Of a stretch of 64,000 nucleotides of DNA, positions 34,255 through 42,668 are shown piece by piece. Source of the DNA: Actinacidiphila acididurans. GTDB taxonomy: Bacteria; Actinomycetota; Actinomycetes; Streptomycetales; Streptomycetaceae. Made by a program: the position numbers and the translations under genes. Where the stretch lies: the NCBI RefSeq assembly GCF_016918855.1, contig NZ_JADKYB010000009.1, positions 124,001-188,000 on the forward strand. Direction: 5' to 3'. Within the stretch, counting starts at the first letter, position 1, and the number at the start of each line of letters is the position of its first letter. Below the pieces are notes generated by a model. The model had not been told where the DNA came from. It saw nothing but the letters and a program-made list of their open reading frames with translations, and did no database searches.

Positions 34255-35025
34255 TTGCAGGACGGGAGTGCGGAGCCGGCGAAGGGCACCCTGTACCGCA
34301 AGGTCGCGGCCGATCTGCGCGAGGCGATAGCGGCCGGCGAGTACGGGTCCGGCGGCCGGCTGCCGGCCGAGAGCGCGCTGGCCGAGCGGTACGGCGTCTC
34401 CCGCGGCACCATCCGCCAGGCGCTGGGGGCGCTGCGCGCCGACGGCCTGGTCACCTCCCGGCGCGGCACCCGGCGCGTGGTGCTGGGCACCGCCCGGGTG
34501 CAGAGCTTCGCCGAACTGGTGAGCTTCACCAGTTGGGCGCGCTCCCTGGGCGAGGAACCCGGCGGGCGGGTGGAGCGCGTCGAGCGGCGCCCGGCCGACG
34601 CCGAGGAGCGCGAGCAGCTGCGGCTGGAGGCCGGCGCGCAGGTCGTCCTGGTGCTGCGGGTGCGCACCCTGTCGGGCCGCCCGGTGATGGTGGAGCGGTC
34701 CCTGTACCCGTTGTGGGTGGGGGAGTTGGCCGCGGCGATCCCCCCGGACGCGGTCTCGCACACCGAGCCCCTGCAGGAGCAGGGCGTGGTCTTCGCCGAC
34801 GCCGACCACACCATCGACGTGACCACGGCCGACGCCGACGACGCGCGGCTGCTGGACTGCCCGCCCGGCGCGCCCCTGCTGCGCGAACGCCGCCGCTCCA
34901 CCGACCCGGCCGGCACGCCGGTGGAATGGTCCGAGGACCGCTACCTGCCCGGCACCGTCGCCTTCACCGTCCACAACTCGCTGGCCGGCTCCGCGCTTTC
35001 CCGCCGCCACGGCCGGACGCCCTGA
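34255..35025 (+). CDS. GntR/HutC-family regulator with UTRA domain
   Basis: A 256-residue regulator. The winged helix (residues ~8-78, LAERYGVSRGTIRQALGAL) is followed by a UTRA ligand-binding domain (~95-245) ending in YLPGTVAFTV. The TTG at 34255 has AGAGGAGGG 5 nt upstream. It is divergent from the ABC operon, and the tandem 16-bp repeat lies between them. HutC-family proteins sense small molecules such as amino acids, sugars or phosphonates (PhnF, PhnR) and normally repress the neighbouring uptake operon. I infer that it also controls the EEP/phospholipase C pair. Confidence 0.9.
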   Translation: MQDGSAEPAKGTLYRKVAADLREAIAAGEYGSGGRLPAESALAERYGVSRGTIRQALGALRADGLVTSRRGTRRVVLGTARVQSFAELVSFTSWARSLGEEPGGRVERVERRPADAEEREQLRLEAGAQVVLVLRVRTLSGRPVMVERSLYPLWVGELAAAIPPDAVSHTEPLQEQGVVFADADHTIDVTTADADDARLLDCPPGAPLLRERRRSTDPAGTPVEWSEDRYLPGTVAFTVHNSLAGSALSRRHGRTP

Positions 35026-35145
35026 GCCACCCCGCCCCACCCGTCCCCCCATCCGTCCCCATCCGTCCCCCGGTCGGCCCCTGACGGGAGCCGCCGGTTT
35101 GTGCGGGTTGCGTCGGTTGTGGCGGGGGCCCGGCCCGCCTGGCAT

Positions 35146-35162
35146 GCTTGCGTGACGCAAGC
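35146..35162. promoter_or_regulatory. 17-bp perfect palindrome upstream of a TTA-containing gene
   Basis: GCTTGCGTGACGCAAGC (8-bp arms, 1-bp centre) lies 54 bp before the start at 35216. It may be an operator or the end of the gntR transcription unit. Confidence 0.5.
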
Positions 35163-35215
35163 GCGCCGCCGGCGCAGGCGGCTGTTTCGAGGATTGCGAC
35201 GGGAGCGGGTGGCAC

Positions 35216-35632
35216 ATGGCGATCACCGTGGGCGGGTTACTGACCGAGGAGCAGGGGCGGACCATCAGCCGCCGGGTGGTCTCCGTCGAGGGCGGGGCGA
35301 TCAAGGTGGAGGTCACCTTCGAGGCCCACGGCATGTACGGCGGGCAGCCGTACACGAGCATCGGCACGTACTGGTCGATCGCCCGGCCCGGCGGCGGGCT
35401 GTACAGCGAGTGGATGGGCGGCCTGAAGACCGACAACGGGGCGGGCCTGGCCAGTTGGCGCGGTTTCGGTGCCGGCCGGCTCGGCACCGACGACGAGCGC
35501 ACGTACCGCGGCTCGGTCATCACCGAGAACGCCACCGGTGAACTGGCGGGCCTGGACGGCCTGCTGTCGGTCTTCGAGTTCTCCGTCGACGACAGCGGCG
35601 CCATCGAACGGAGGACCTGGCTGCTCACCTGA
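35216..35632 (+). CDS. Small protein of unknown function with a TTA codon
   Basis: A 138-residue cytoplasmic protein starting at the ATG at 35216 with GGGAG about 10 nt upstream. The pattern is mostly beta-strands (IKVEVTFEAHG, YTSIGTYWSIA, TYRGSVITEN, SVFEFSVDD), which suggests a small barrel or lipocalin-like fold; no known motif was recognised. Codon 8 is TTA (35237-35239), the rare leucine codon read by bldA tRNA in Streptomyces, so expression may be delayed to late growth. A palindrome lies just upstream. Confidence 0.78.
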   Translation: MAITVGGLLTEEQGRTISRRVVSVEGGAIKVEVTFEAHGMYGGQPYTSIGTYWSIARPGGGLYSEWMGGLKTDNGAGLASWRGFGAGRLGTDDERTYRGSVITENATGELAGLDGLLSVFEFSVDDSGAIERRTWLLT

Positions 35633-35810
35633 CCCGAGGTGATCTGACCCGTCGGCCGACCTGACTCGGCGTGACGTGCTCCGGCGTCACATGACGTGCG
35701 ATGCGGCGGTGGGGTGAGGTGACCCGGCCCGGGGCCGGGCCGGTGCGACCTGCCCCGGGCCTTGCCCCCTGTGCCCCGTGCCGCAGGGCTTCAGCCGATC
35801 AGGCGATCTT

Positions 35811-36755
35811 TCAGTCGAGCAGTCCGGCCGAGCGGGCCGCGGTGTGCAGTGCGGCGGCGCGTTCGGCCAGGGCGGCCGGGTCGGTGGCGGCCGGGTCGCC
35901 GGGGGTGCGGTCCAGGGAGAGGATCGCCTCGTGGGCGCCGGCCTTCGCCGCGCCGGCCAGGTCGTCCAGCACCTGGTCGAGGCTGCCCTGGAACGGCATC
36001 CGGTCCGCCCCGGCCGGCCGGTCGCTCAGGTGGACGATCGCGACCGGCAGCAGCAGGAGCCGGTCGGGGTCGCGGCCGGTCGCCTCGGTCAGCTCCCGCA
36101 GCCGCCGCCAGGCCGCGGCCAGCGGTTCGCCGGTGGTGCCGACGGGGAACCAGCCGTCGCCGTGCGCGGCGATCCGCCGGAACGCGGCGGGGCTGGAGCC
36201 GCCGAAGACCAGCGGGATCGGCCCGGCGGGCTTGGGGTTGACCAGGGCGTGGTCGATCGAGATGGCGCTGTTGCGGTAGGTGACGGGGTCGGGCCCCCAC
36301 AGAGCGCGCAGGGCCTGCGCTGTCTCGTCCATGGACCGTCCGCGGGCGGTGAAGTCCGCGCCGATCGCCCGGTACTCGTCGGTGGACCAGCCGCCGCCGA
36401 GCCCGGCCACCACCCGCCCGCCGCCGGTGGCCACGTCCAGGGTGGCCAGCGCCCGGGCCAGGAGCAGGGTGTGGTGCAGCGGCGCGACCAGCAGCGCGGT
36501 CCCCAGGCGGACCCGTTCGGTGACGGCCGCGGCCATGCCCAGCACGGTCAGCGGATCGGCGCAGTCCTGGTAGTACGGATCCCAGGGCAGCCCCGGCACG
36601 CCGTACATGCCGTCGGCCGGCTGAAGGGGGAAGAGCACCCGTTCGTACGCCCACAGGCTCGCGTAGCCGGCCTGTTCGGCGTCGCGGGCGAACGCGGTGA
36701 GGTCCGCGGCCTTCACGGCCGCGGCGCGCTGGGGCAGTTGTAACCCGAGTTTCAT
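35811..36755 (-). CDS. LLM-class F420-dependent oxidoreductase
   Basis: A 314-residue luciferase-like TIM-barrel protein. Typical features are the N-terminal MKLGLQLPQ strand, ASLWAYERVLFP near residue 33, TERVRLGTALLVAP near 80, GLGGGWSTDEY near 118, and PLVFGGSSPAAFRRIA near 180, all matching F420-using members. It lies at the end of a minus-strand run with an acyl-CoA-dehydrogenase-fold monooxygenase and a GMC oxidoreductase. The substrate is unknown. The ATG at 36755 has no strong ribosome site. Confidence 0.88.
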   Translation of the reverse strand: MKLGLQLPQRAAAVKAADLTAFARDAEQAGYASLWAYERVLFPLQPADGMYGVPGLPWDPYYQDCADPLTVLGMAAAVTERVRLGTALLVAPLHHTLLLARALATLDVATGGGRVVAGLGGGWSTDEYRAIGADFTARGRSMDETAQALRALWGPDPVTYRNSAISIDHALVNPKPAGPIPLVFGGSSPAAFRRIAAHGDGWFPVGTTGEPLAAAWRRLRELTEATGRDPDRLLLLPVAIVHLSDRPAGADRMPFQGSLDQVLDDLAGAAKAGAHEAILSLDRTPGDPAATDPAALAERAAALHTAARSAGLLD

Positions 36756-36859
36756 CAAGGCTCCCGACGAGGGGTTCGGAGAAGAACGCCACAGAAGAAA
36801 CGCGACGGAAGTGCGGAGGGGCACAGCAGAAGAGACGCCCCGTAAGGCCGGAGGGCGTC

Positions 36860-38044
36860 TCAGAAGAACATCGTGTTGGGGGGCAGCCCGCACAGGACGC
36901 GGCCGTACGTCTCGGTGTTGACGTCCGGCGTCATCATCCCGTGCAGGGCGAAGGTCCGTAAGTCCGCGAGCATGCCCTGCAGGGGGACCTTGGTGTACGC
37001 GGAGGAGCCGCCGCCGGCCGCGGCCAGCAGGTCGGCCGCCTCCAGCGCGAGTCGGGCCGCGGCCCCTTCGTCGGCCCGGCTGCGGATGCGCTCGTGCAGC
37101 GTCCAGGCCTCGCCGGTGGCGCACTTGGCGTCGTGCAGTTCGGTCAGCCGGCGGGCGTGGAAGTCGGCCTCGTCGATCTTCAGGGCGGCCTCGGCGACCC
37201 GCAGGTGGGTGACGGGGGCCTGGGCCTGGTCGGTGTACTCGGTGTAGGTGATCCTGCGGCCGGGCAGCCGGTCGAAGAAGGCGTCGGCGACCGCCCGCGC
37301 CATCCCGACGCAGGTCCCGACCGTGGAGGCGGCGGCCACCATGATCAGCGGGGCCCGGTACATCGGGGCCTCCGCGTTCTTCTTGGAGGCGGACTGCCCG
37401 CCCAGCAGCGCCGGTACGGGCACGATGCGTTCCTGGGGGACGAACAGGTCCCGGGCGAGCGTGGTGACGCTGCCGGTGCCGCGCAGCCCGGCGGCGTACC
37501 AGTCGTCGACGATCTCCAGTTCGGCGGTGGGGACCATGCCCATGACGGGGTACGGTTCGCCGGCCGGGTCCAGCAGGATCGCCATGATCTGCTGCCAGTG
37601 GCTGCCGGCGGCGCCGCTGATGAACGGCCAGGCGCCGTTGACCACGATGCCGCCGGGGGCGGGCACGGCGGTGGCGGTGCCCGGGCCGATGGTGGAGCTC
37701 AGCCGCACGTCCGGGGTGGCGAAGACCTCGTCCTGGACCTCGTCGGGGAACAGGCCCAGCACCCAGGTGGGAATCCAGGAGGTGGCCGCCACCCAGGAGG
37801 CCGAGCCGTCCGCGCGGGCCAGGACGTCGGCGACCTCGGCCATGGTCCGCGCGTCGCACTCGTAGCCGCCGAAGCGGGCAGGCATCCGCATTCTGAACAC
37901 GCCGGCGTCGGCCAGCGCCTCGAAGGTCTCCTCGTGCAGCCGGCGGTGTTCGGCCGCCCATGCGGCCTTGGCCCGGATCACCGGCGTGACGCCGGAGACC
38001 GCGCGGACCAGCTCTTCCCGGGTGGGGATCTCGGTAAGCGACAC
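36860..38044 (-). CDS. Acyl-CoA dehydrogenase-fold flavin monooxygenase (HpaH/DszC-like)
   Basis: A 394-residue protein of the acyl-CoA dehydrogenase fold, but with the sequence character of reduced-flavin-dependent monooxygenases. These include the PARFGGYECDA segment near residue 55, the WPFISGAAGSHWQQI motif near 140 and a C-terminal domain like HpaH_C. Such enzymes hydroxylate phenols or oxidise amines, sulphur or sugar nitrogens, using FMNH2 from a partner reductase, which is not adjacent here. The GTG at 38044 has AGAGG 6 nt upstream. The leader contains five 14-bp tandem repeats. Confidence 0.85.
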   Translation of the reverse strand: MSLTEIPTREELVRAVSGVTPVIRAKAAWAAEHRRLHEETFEALADAGVFRMRMPARFGGYECDARTMAEVADVLARADGSASWVAATSWIPTWVLGLFPDEVQDEVFATPDVRLSSTIGPGTATAVPAPGGIVVNGAWPFISGAAGSHWQQIMAILLDPAGEPYPVMGMVPTAELEIVDDWYAAGLRGTGSVTTLARDLFVPQERIVPVPALLGGQSASKKNAEAPMYRAPLIMVAAASTVGTCVGMARAVADAFFDRLPGRRITYTEYTDQAQAPVTHLRVAEAALKIDEADFHARRLTELHDAKCATGEAWTLHERIRSRADEGAAARLALEAADLLAAAGGGSSAYTKVPLQGMLADLRTFALHGMMTPDVNTETYGRVLCGLPPNTMFF

Positions 38045-38055
38045 GATGCCTCTCA

Positions 38056-38125
38056 GGATCAGTCGGAACGGATCAGTCGGGACGGATCGGTGGGAACGGA
38101 TCGGTGGGAACGGATCGGTCGGAAG
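38056..38125. repeat. Five 14-bp tandem repeats in a leader region
   Basis: Five consecutive copies of GGATCRGTSGGAAC (38056-38125, two identical) fill the gap between the GMC oxidoreductase stop and the monooxygenase start, ending just before the ribosome site. The unit is not a multiple of three. A regulatory array or replication slippage are both possible. Confidence 0.93.
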
Positions 38126-38170
38126 GACGACGGTCGGGGCGAGGGAGGGAGCTGGGGGGGGAGGGAGGGG

Positions 38171-39724
38171 TCAGCGCTGCCCGAGCAGGGCGGCGGCCCG
38201 TTCCCCGATCATGATCGAGGTCAGGTTCGTGTTGGCCCGCACGTGCGAGGGCATGATCGAGGCGTCCGCCACGTGCAGCGCCTGGATGCCGTGCACCGCG
38301 CCGTACTGGTCGACCACGGCGGCCGGATCGGTGGCCGGGCCCATCCGGACGGTGCCCACCGGGTGGTAGGTGCTGTCCACGGTCGCGCGCAGGTACGCCC
38401 GCATGCCCTCCTCCGAGTCCAGGGTGGACTCGTCGATCAGGACGAAGTGGTCGCCGCGTTTGCGGATGGGGTCGGCGTTGGCCAGCTCCCAGGCCAGCCG
38501 GACGCCGTCGGTGAAGGTGCGGTAGTCGCGCTCGTCGGACAGGTAGTTCAGGTCGATCCGCGGGTGCTCGTGCGGGTCGGTGGAGGTCAGGGTGAGCCGG
38601 CCGCGGGCGTGGGGGCGCTGGTCGACCACCATCACGCCGAAGATGCGGTCGCCGCCGGCGATCTGCCGCAGGTCGGGGAACTGCTGGGTCAGGTCGAACC
38701 CGTTGACCATGTAGTAGTGCATGTCGTTGGTCTCGGCCGAGCCGGGCGCGGTGGTGCGCAGCACGGTCTGGCCGACCGGCTCGCCGAAGTTCTCCGCGCC
38801 GGGCCGGGGCGTCATGAACACCCCTGTGCGCGGGTGGTCGTTGAGGCCCTCGCCGACGCCGGGCAGGTCGGCCCGCACGTCGAGCCCGAGCCGGCGCACG
38901 TCCTCGGCCGGGCCGATGCCCGAGCGCAGCAGGATCGCCGGTGAGCCGATCGTCCCGGCGGCCAGGATCACCCGGCGCGCGGTGATCTGCTCGGTACGGG
39001 CGCCGTCCACCAGCTCCACCCCGTACGCGCGCCCGTCGCGGATCAGCACCCGCTGGACCAGCGCCCCGGGCAGGATGGTCAGGTTCTGCCGGCCGCGCAC
39101 CGCCGGCAGGTAGCCCATCGCGGTGGATATCCGGACCGTGGGGTCGCGCCGGTTGGAGGGCATGGGCCCGACCCCGGTGGCGTACGGGTGGTTGTGGTCC
39201 TCGACCCAGGGAAAGCCGTGGGCCGTGCACACCTCGAGGAACGCCTGCTGGACGGGGGTCATCTCCTCGACCGGGAACCGGCGGATCGGGATCGGGCCGC
39301 CGCTGCCGTGGAACTCCCCGCCGAAGTCCAGGTCGTCCTCCATCACCCGGTAGTACGGCAGCACCTTCTCCCACGACCACTGCGGGTTGCCGCCGGCCGC
39401 CCACTCGTCGAAGTCGTCCGGGATGCCGCGCAGCGCGACCGTGCCCCCGACCGCGGACGAGCCGCCCACCACCTTGCCGCGCGGGAACCTGATCGCCCGG
39501 CCGGTCACGGCCCGGGCGGAGAACTGCCAGTCGTGCGCCGACATCGACATGATGTTCGCGGTCAGCAGGTCCTGCGGCATGTCGGCCGGCGCCGGGTAGT
39601 GGGGACCGGCCTCGACCAGAGCGACCCGCCGCGCCGGGTCCTCGCTCAGCCGCACCGCCAGCGGCACCCCGGCCGCCCCCGCACCTACCACAATGTCGTC
39701 AAAAGGCGACCCAGAAATTGACAT
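38171..39724 (-). CDS. GMC-family FAD oxidoreductase
   Basis: A 517-residue glucose-methanol-choline oxidoreductase. The FAD-binding VVGAGAAGVPLAVRLSE is at residues ~12-28, GMC signature 1 at ~80-100 (GKVVGGSSAVGGTVALRG), signature 2 near 255 (AAGTIGSPAILLRSG), and the catalytic histidine region STYHPVGTVRMG near 455. It oxidises an alcohol or choline-like substrate. No signal peptide. The ATG at 39724 is preceded by GGAAGAGAG. It heads the run that includes the monooxygenase and the LLM enzyme. Confidence 0.9.
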   Translation of the reverse strand: MSISGSPFDDIVVGAGAAGVPLAVRLSEDPARRVALVEAGPHYPAPADMPQDLLTANIMSMSAHDWQFSARAVTGRAIRFPRGKVVGGSSAVGGTVALRGIPDDFDEWAAGGNPQWSWEKVLPYYRVMEDDLDFGGEFHGSGGPIPIRRFPVEEMTPVQQAFLEVCTAHGFPWVEDHNHPYATGVGPMPSNRRDPTVRISTAMGYLPAVRGRQNLTILPGALVQRVLIRDGRAYGVELVDGARTEQITARRVILAAGTIGSPAILLRSGIGPAEDVRRLGLDVRADLPGVGEGLNDHPRTGVFMTPRPGAENFGEPVGQTVLRTTAPGSAETNDMHYYMVNGFDLTQQFPDLRQIAGGDRIFGVMVVDQRPHARGRLTLTSTDPHEHPRIDLNYLSDERDYRTFTDGVRLAWELANADPIRKRGDHFVLIDESTLDSEEGMRAYLRATVDSTYHPVGTVRMGPATDPAAVVDQYGAVHGIQALHVADASIMPSHVRANTNLTSIMIGERAAALLGQR

Positions 39725-39831
39725 TTCTGCTCATCATCTCTCTTCCGGGTAAATACGCGCACACGTCAGAGACATGCGCAAACGATCAGGTATATGCCAA
39801 TGGCGAGCGAGATCACTTTGTGCCCGACCCG

Positions 39832-39885
39832 CCGGAGAAGTCCGCTTCTTGACGCTACTCCGGCAGCGGCCGGGGACTTCTCCGG
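39832..39885. promoter_or_regulatory. Perfect 12-bp inverted repeat upstream of GMC gene
   Basis: CCGGAGAAGTCC (39832-39843) and GGACTTCTCCGG (39874-39885) are exact inverted copies, with centres 42 bp (four turns) apart, 108-160 bp upstream of the GMC start. They could be two half-sites for one regulator or a looped hairpin. Confidence 0.6.
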
Positions 39886-40033
39886 AATTGCCGTGTGTGC
39901 GCTACACGCATAGCGCGTCCGCGAGGCGTGCGGAGATGACTATGCCCAGGTCATGGGCGGTGTGCGCGGTGCGCCGGGCGCACACTGACGACCCGTCGGG
40001 GAGCCGGTTCCGAGCCGGTTCCGGAAGCGGAAT

Positions 40034-40050
40034 CCGCCGCACTGCGGCGG
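40034..40050 (-). terminator. Hairpin after the gntR gene
   Basis: CCGCCGCA and TGCGGCGG arms with a 1-nt centre lie 20 nt after the minus-strand gntR stop. Confidence 0.5.
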
Positions 40051-40069
40051 CTCGCTCCTGTACGGCCGG

Positions 40070-40816
40070 TCAGCCGGAGTCCGCGTCGAAGCGGAGCTTG
40101 GAGGTGATGCGGTAGCGGTCCCCGCGGTAGACGGAGTGGGCGAACTCCACGGTGCGGCCGGTGGTGTCACGGGTGGTACGGGTGACCTGGAGCAGCGGCG
40201 CGAAGACCGGGCAGTCCAGCAGATCGGCCTGATCGGGGTTGGCCACCGTCGGCTCCAGCGTCTGGACCGCGTCCATGACCTGGATGCCGTAGCGGTCGCG
40301 CAGCAGGTGGTAGAAGTTGCCGGCCTCCATGTCCGCCGGCCCCAGACCCGGGACGGCCGCCGCCGGTATCTCCAGGCGCTCGATCGACACCGGCGCCCCG
40401 TCGACGTGACGCAGCCGGGTGACCCGCACGATCTCCTGGTCCGGCGCCAGCGCCAGCCGCGCGGCCCGGGTCGGCCCGGCCGCAACCGTCGCGAAGTCGA
40501 CCACATGGCTGGTCCACTCGCCCTCGGCGGGCGGCACGGCCAGCGCGTTGGTCGTCGTCCCCGTCATCTCCTGGGTGATCTTGTGCGGTGCGGTGAACGT
40601 GCCCTGCCCGTGCCGGCGCACCAGCAGCCCGCTGCGGGCCAGATCCTCCACGGCCGCACGGACCGTGGGCCGGGAGACACCCAGCTCCGCGGCCAGGTCC
40701 CGCTCGGCCGCCAGCCCCGTGCCCGGCCCGGACCGCTCGATGATGTCGAGCAGATGGGCACGCACCCGGTCCCGCTTGGCGGCGCTGCGGGCCGCGGGCT
40801 TCTTGGCAGTCGTCAC
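40070..40816 (-). CDS. GntR/HutC-family regulator
   Basis: About 248 residues from the GTG at 40816; an ATG at 40861 and a GTG at 40870 are also in frame and no start has a clear ribosome site. The winged helix (AAELGVSRPTVRAAVEDL near residue 45) is followed by a UTRA ligand-binding domain (~80-240) ending in AHSVYRGDRYRIT. It is divergent from the CBM/GH16 gene. Two copies of the same 11-bp inverted repeat flank the divergent promoters at 40913 and 41072, so it probably represses both itself and the GH16 gene in response to a sugar-type ligand. Confidence 0.85.
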   Translation of the reverse strand: MTTAKKPAARSAAKRDRVRAHLLDIIERSGPGTGLAAERDLAAELGVSRPTVRAAVEDLARSGLLVRRHGQGTFTAPHKITQEMTGTTTNALAVPPAEGEWTSHVVDFATVAAGPTRAARLALAPDQEIVRVTRLRHVDGAPVSIERLEIPAAAVPGLGPADMEAGNFYHLLRDRYGIQVMDAVQTLEPTVANPDQADLLDCPVFAPLLQVTRTTRDTTGRTVEFAHSVYRGDRYRITSKLRFDADSG

Positions 40817-40912
40817 GGTGTCATCGTCCCGGAAGAGGTGACGGCGGTCACGGGCCGGCATTCCACGCACGGGCCGGGCGACACACCCTGAACGATCTCC
40901 ACCCTCACACAG

Positions 40913-40923
40913 GACCAGTGGTC
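40913..40923. promoter_or_regulatory. GntR operator copy 1
   Basis: GACCAGTGGTC, 5-bp arms around one base, about 100 bp upstream of the gntR start. An identical copy is at 41072. Confidence 0.65.
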
Positions 40924-41016
40924 ATCTCAAGAGGCCCGGCCCGCAAGCGGCCCCCGCGCTCCCTTCGTCGCGAAGAGACAGCAGAGTACGGGCGGTTCGA
41001 AGTTGCCCGCGGGTCA

Positions 41017-41046
41017 TTGACAGGAACCTGCCGTTCACTTCACTGT
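41017..41046 (+). promoter_or_regulatory. Candidate promoter of the CBM/GH16 gene
   Basis: A perfect TTGACA (41017-41022), 18-bp spacer, and a weak CACTGT -10 (41041-41046). The second operator starts 25 bp downstream, which fits repression by roadblock. Confidence 0.5.
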
Positions 41047-41070
41047 GGTGCACGGCCGCGGCATAGAAAG

Positions 41071-41083
41071 TGACCAGTGGTCA
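41071..41083. promoter_or_regulatory. GntR operator copy 2
   Basis: TGACCAGTGGTCA contains the same GACCAGTGGTC core as 40913, just downstream of the promoter of the CBM/GH16 gene. Confidence 0.68.
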
Positions 41084-41258
41084 GTCCATGAGGGCGGGGC
41101 TCCCCCTCTCATGCCGACCGCGCCCCCGCCGCGGCAGAGCGCCCCCTGCACCCCCGTACTCCCTGCATTCCCTGCACTTCCTGGACCTCCTTGGCATCGC
41201 CTGAACCGACCCGGTCCGGCCCGCACCGGCCTTCCCCCCTCCGACCGCAAGGAGAACG

Positions 41259-42668
41259 ATGGATCACCCCAACGCCCGCGCCGCGGGATACGGCCGCGCC
41301 GGCCGGGCCGGCCGTGTGCGGCTGTCCGTGGCCGCGCTCGGCCTGGCCCTGGCCGCCACCGCCGTCTACCCCGCCGTACGCCCCGCCCACGCGGCCGCCG
41401 CGCCGCTGACGGTGGAGTACAAGACCACCGCCTCCCAGGCGTCCACCAGCGAGATCGACCCCTGGCTGGAAGTGGTCAACACCGGCAGCAGCCCGCTCGC
41501 GCTGAGCAACGTGACGGTGCGGTACTACTTCACCGCCGACGGCGCGTCCTCGTACACCTTCCAGTGCGCCTGGGCGCACGTGGGCTGCGCCGACCTCAGC
41601 GGCACCGTCGTGGCCCTGGACCGGCCCACCGCGACCGCCGACCACTACCTGCAGATCGGCTTCACCGCCGCGGCCGGCACCCTGGCCCCCGGCGCCGACA
41701 CCGGCGACATGCAACTGCGCCTGCACCGCGCGGACTGGCAGAACGTCAACCAGGCCAACGACTACTCCTTCACCGCCGCCGACAGCGCCTACACCCCCTC
41801 CTCCGTGGTCACCGGCTACATCGGCGGCGCGCTGTCCTGGGGGACCGAGCCCGGCGGCGGCACCCCGCCCACCTCGCCGCCGCCCACCAGCCCGCCCCCG
41901 ACCTCGCCCCCGCCGGCCGGCAGCGGCACCCTCTTCGACGACTTCCACTACACCGGCCCGACCGACTCCGCCCTGGCCTCCCACGGCTGGTCGATCCGCA
42001 CCGGCTCCGGCGGCCCCGGCATCCAGAACACCTGGTCGGCCGGCGCGTTCAGCTTCCCCGCCGACTCCTCCGCGCAGGGCGGCCGCGTCATGCAGATGCG
42101 CGCCACCACCGACGGCACCACCGCCGGCACCACGCAGGCCGAGATCGACACCACCCAGCGCAAGTTCCTCACCGGCACCTACGCCGCCCGCGTCTACTTC
42201 AACGACCAGCCGACCACCGGCACCAACGGCGACCACGTCAACGAGACGTTCTACACGATCACCCCGGACGACTCGCTGTACAGCGAACTGGACAACGAGT
42301 ACCTACCCAACGGCGGCTGGGGCGCGCCCGGCCCCACCCTCTACACCACCACCTGGTACAGCGCCGACGCGATGGACCGGGTCACCCACAACGTCATCAA
42401 CTCCCTCCAGGGCTGGCACACCCTGGTGATGACGGTCGCCAACGGCACCGTGACCTACTACGTCGACGGCCAGCAGTACTTCACCTCCAGCGGCAAGTAC
42501 TACCCCCGCGAGGCGATGACCATCGACTTCAACGAGTGGTTCATCGACCTGCCCTTCACCGGCCAGCGCACCTGGGACGAGAAGGTCAACTGGGTCTACT
42601 TCAACAACTCCGGCGCCCTGTCCCCGGCCCAGGTCGACGCCGCCGTCTTTCGGCCACCGGGCATCACG
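41259..42668 (+). CDS. Secreted CBM3-GH16-like protein; stop codon missing at expected end
   Basis: The ATG at 41259 has AAGGAG 4 nt upstream. Order: signal peptide (to ~46), CBM3-like cellulose-binding domain (~50-200, LTVEYKTT ... WQNVNQANDYSF), a PTSPPPTSPPP linker, then a concanavalin-like GH16 domain (~225-463) with the ELDNEYLP acidic motif matching the ExDxE catalytic pattern. The conserved domain ends near 42647. No in-frame stop follows until 44586-44588, so the frame runs through the whole antisense of the monooxygenase gene (1109 codons). I end the feature where the convergent gene begins. Deletion of the intergenic region or an assembly error could explain it. A cellulose- or glucan-directed glycosidase is likely. 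Confidence 0.75.

Larger units (their letters stand above)
39725..40069. other. Intergenic region upstream of GMC gene
   Basis: 345 bp with no gene. The first ~100 bp are AT-richer than the surroundings. It contains the 12-bp inverted repeat at 39832-39885, a GCGCTA/TAGCGC palindrome at 39899-39916, a direct repeat of GAGCCGGTTCCG near 40001-40024, and the hairpin at 40034-40050. Confidence 0.6.
40817..41258. other. Divergent GntR-GH16 intergenic region
   Basis: 442 bp without a gene, carrying two identical operators and a candidate sigma-70 promoter (separate entries). The leader of the GH16 gene is long (about 200 nt) and C-rich; no riboswitch fold was recognised. Confidence 0.6.
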
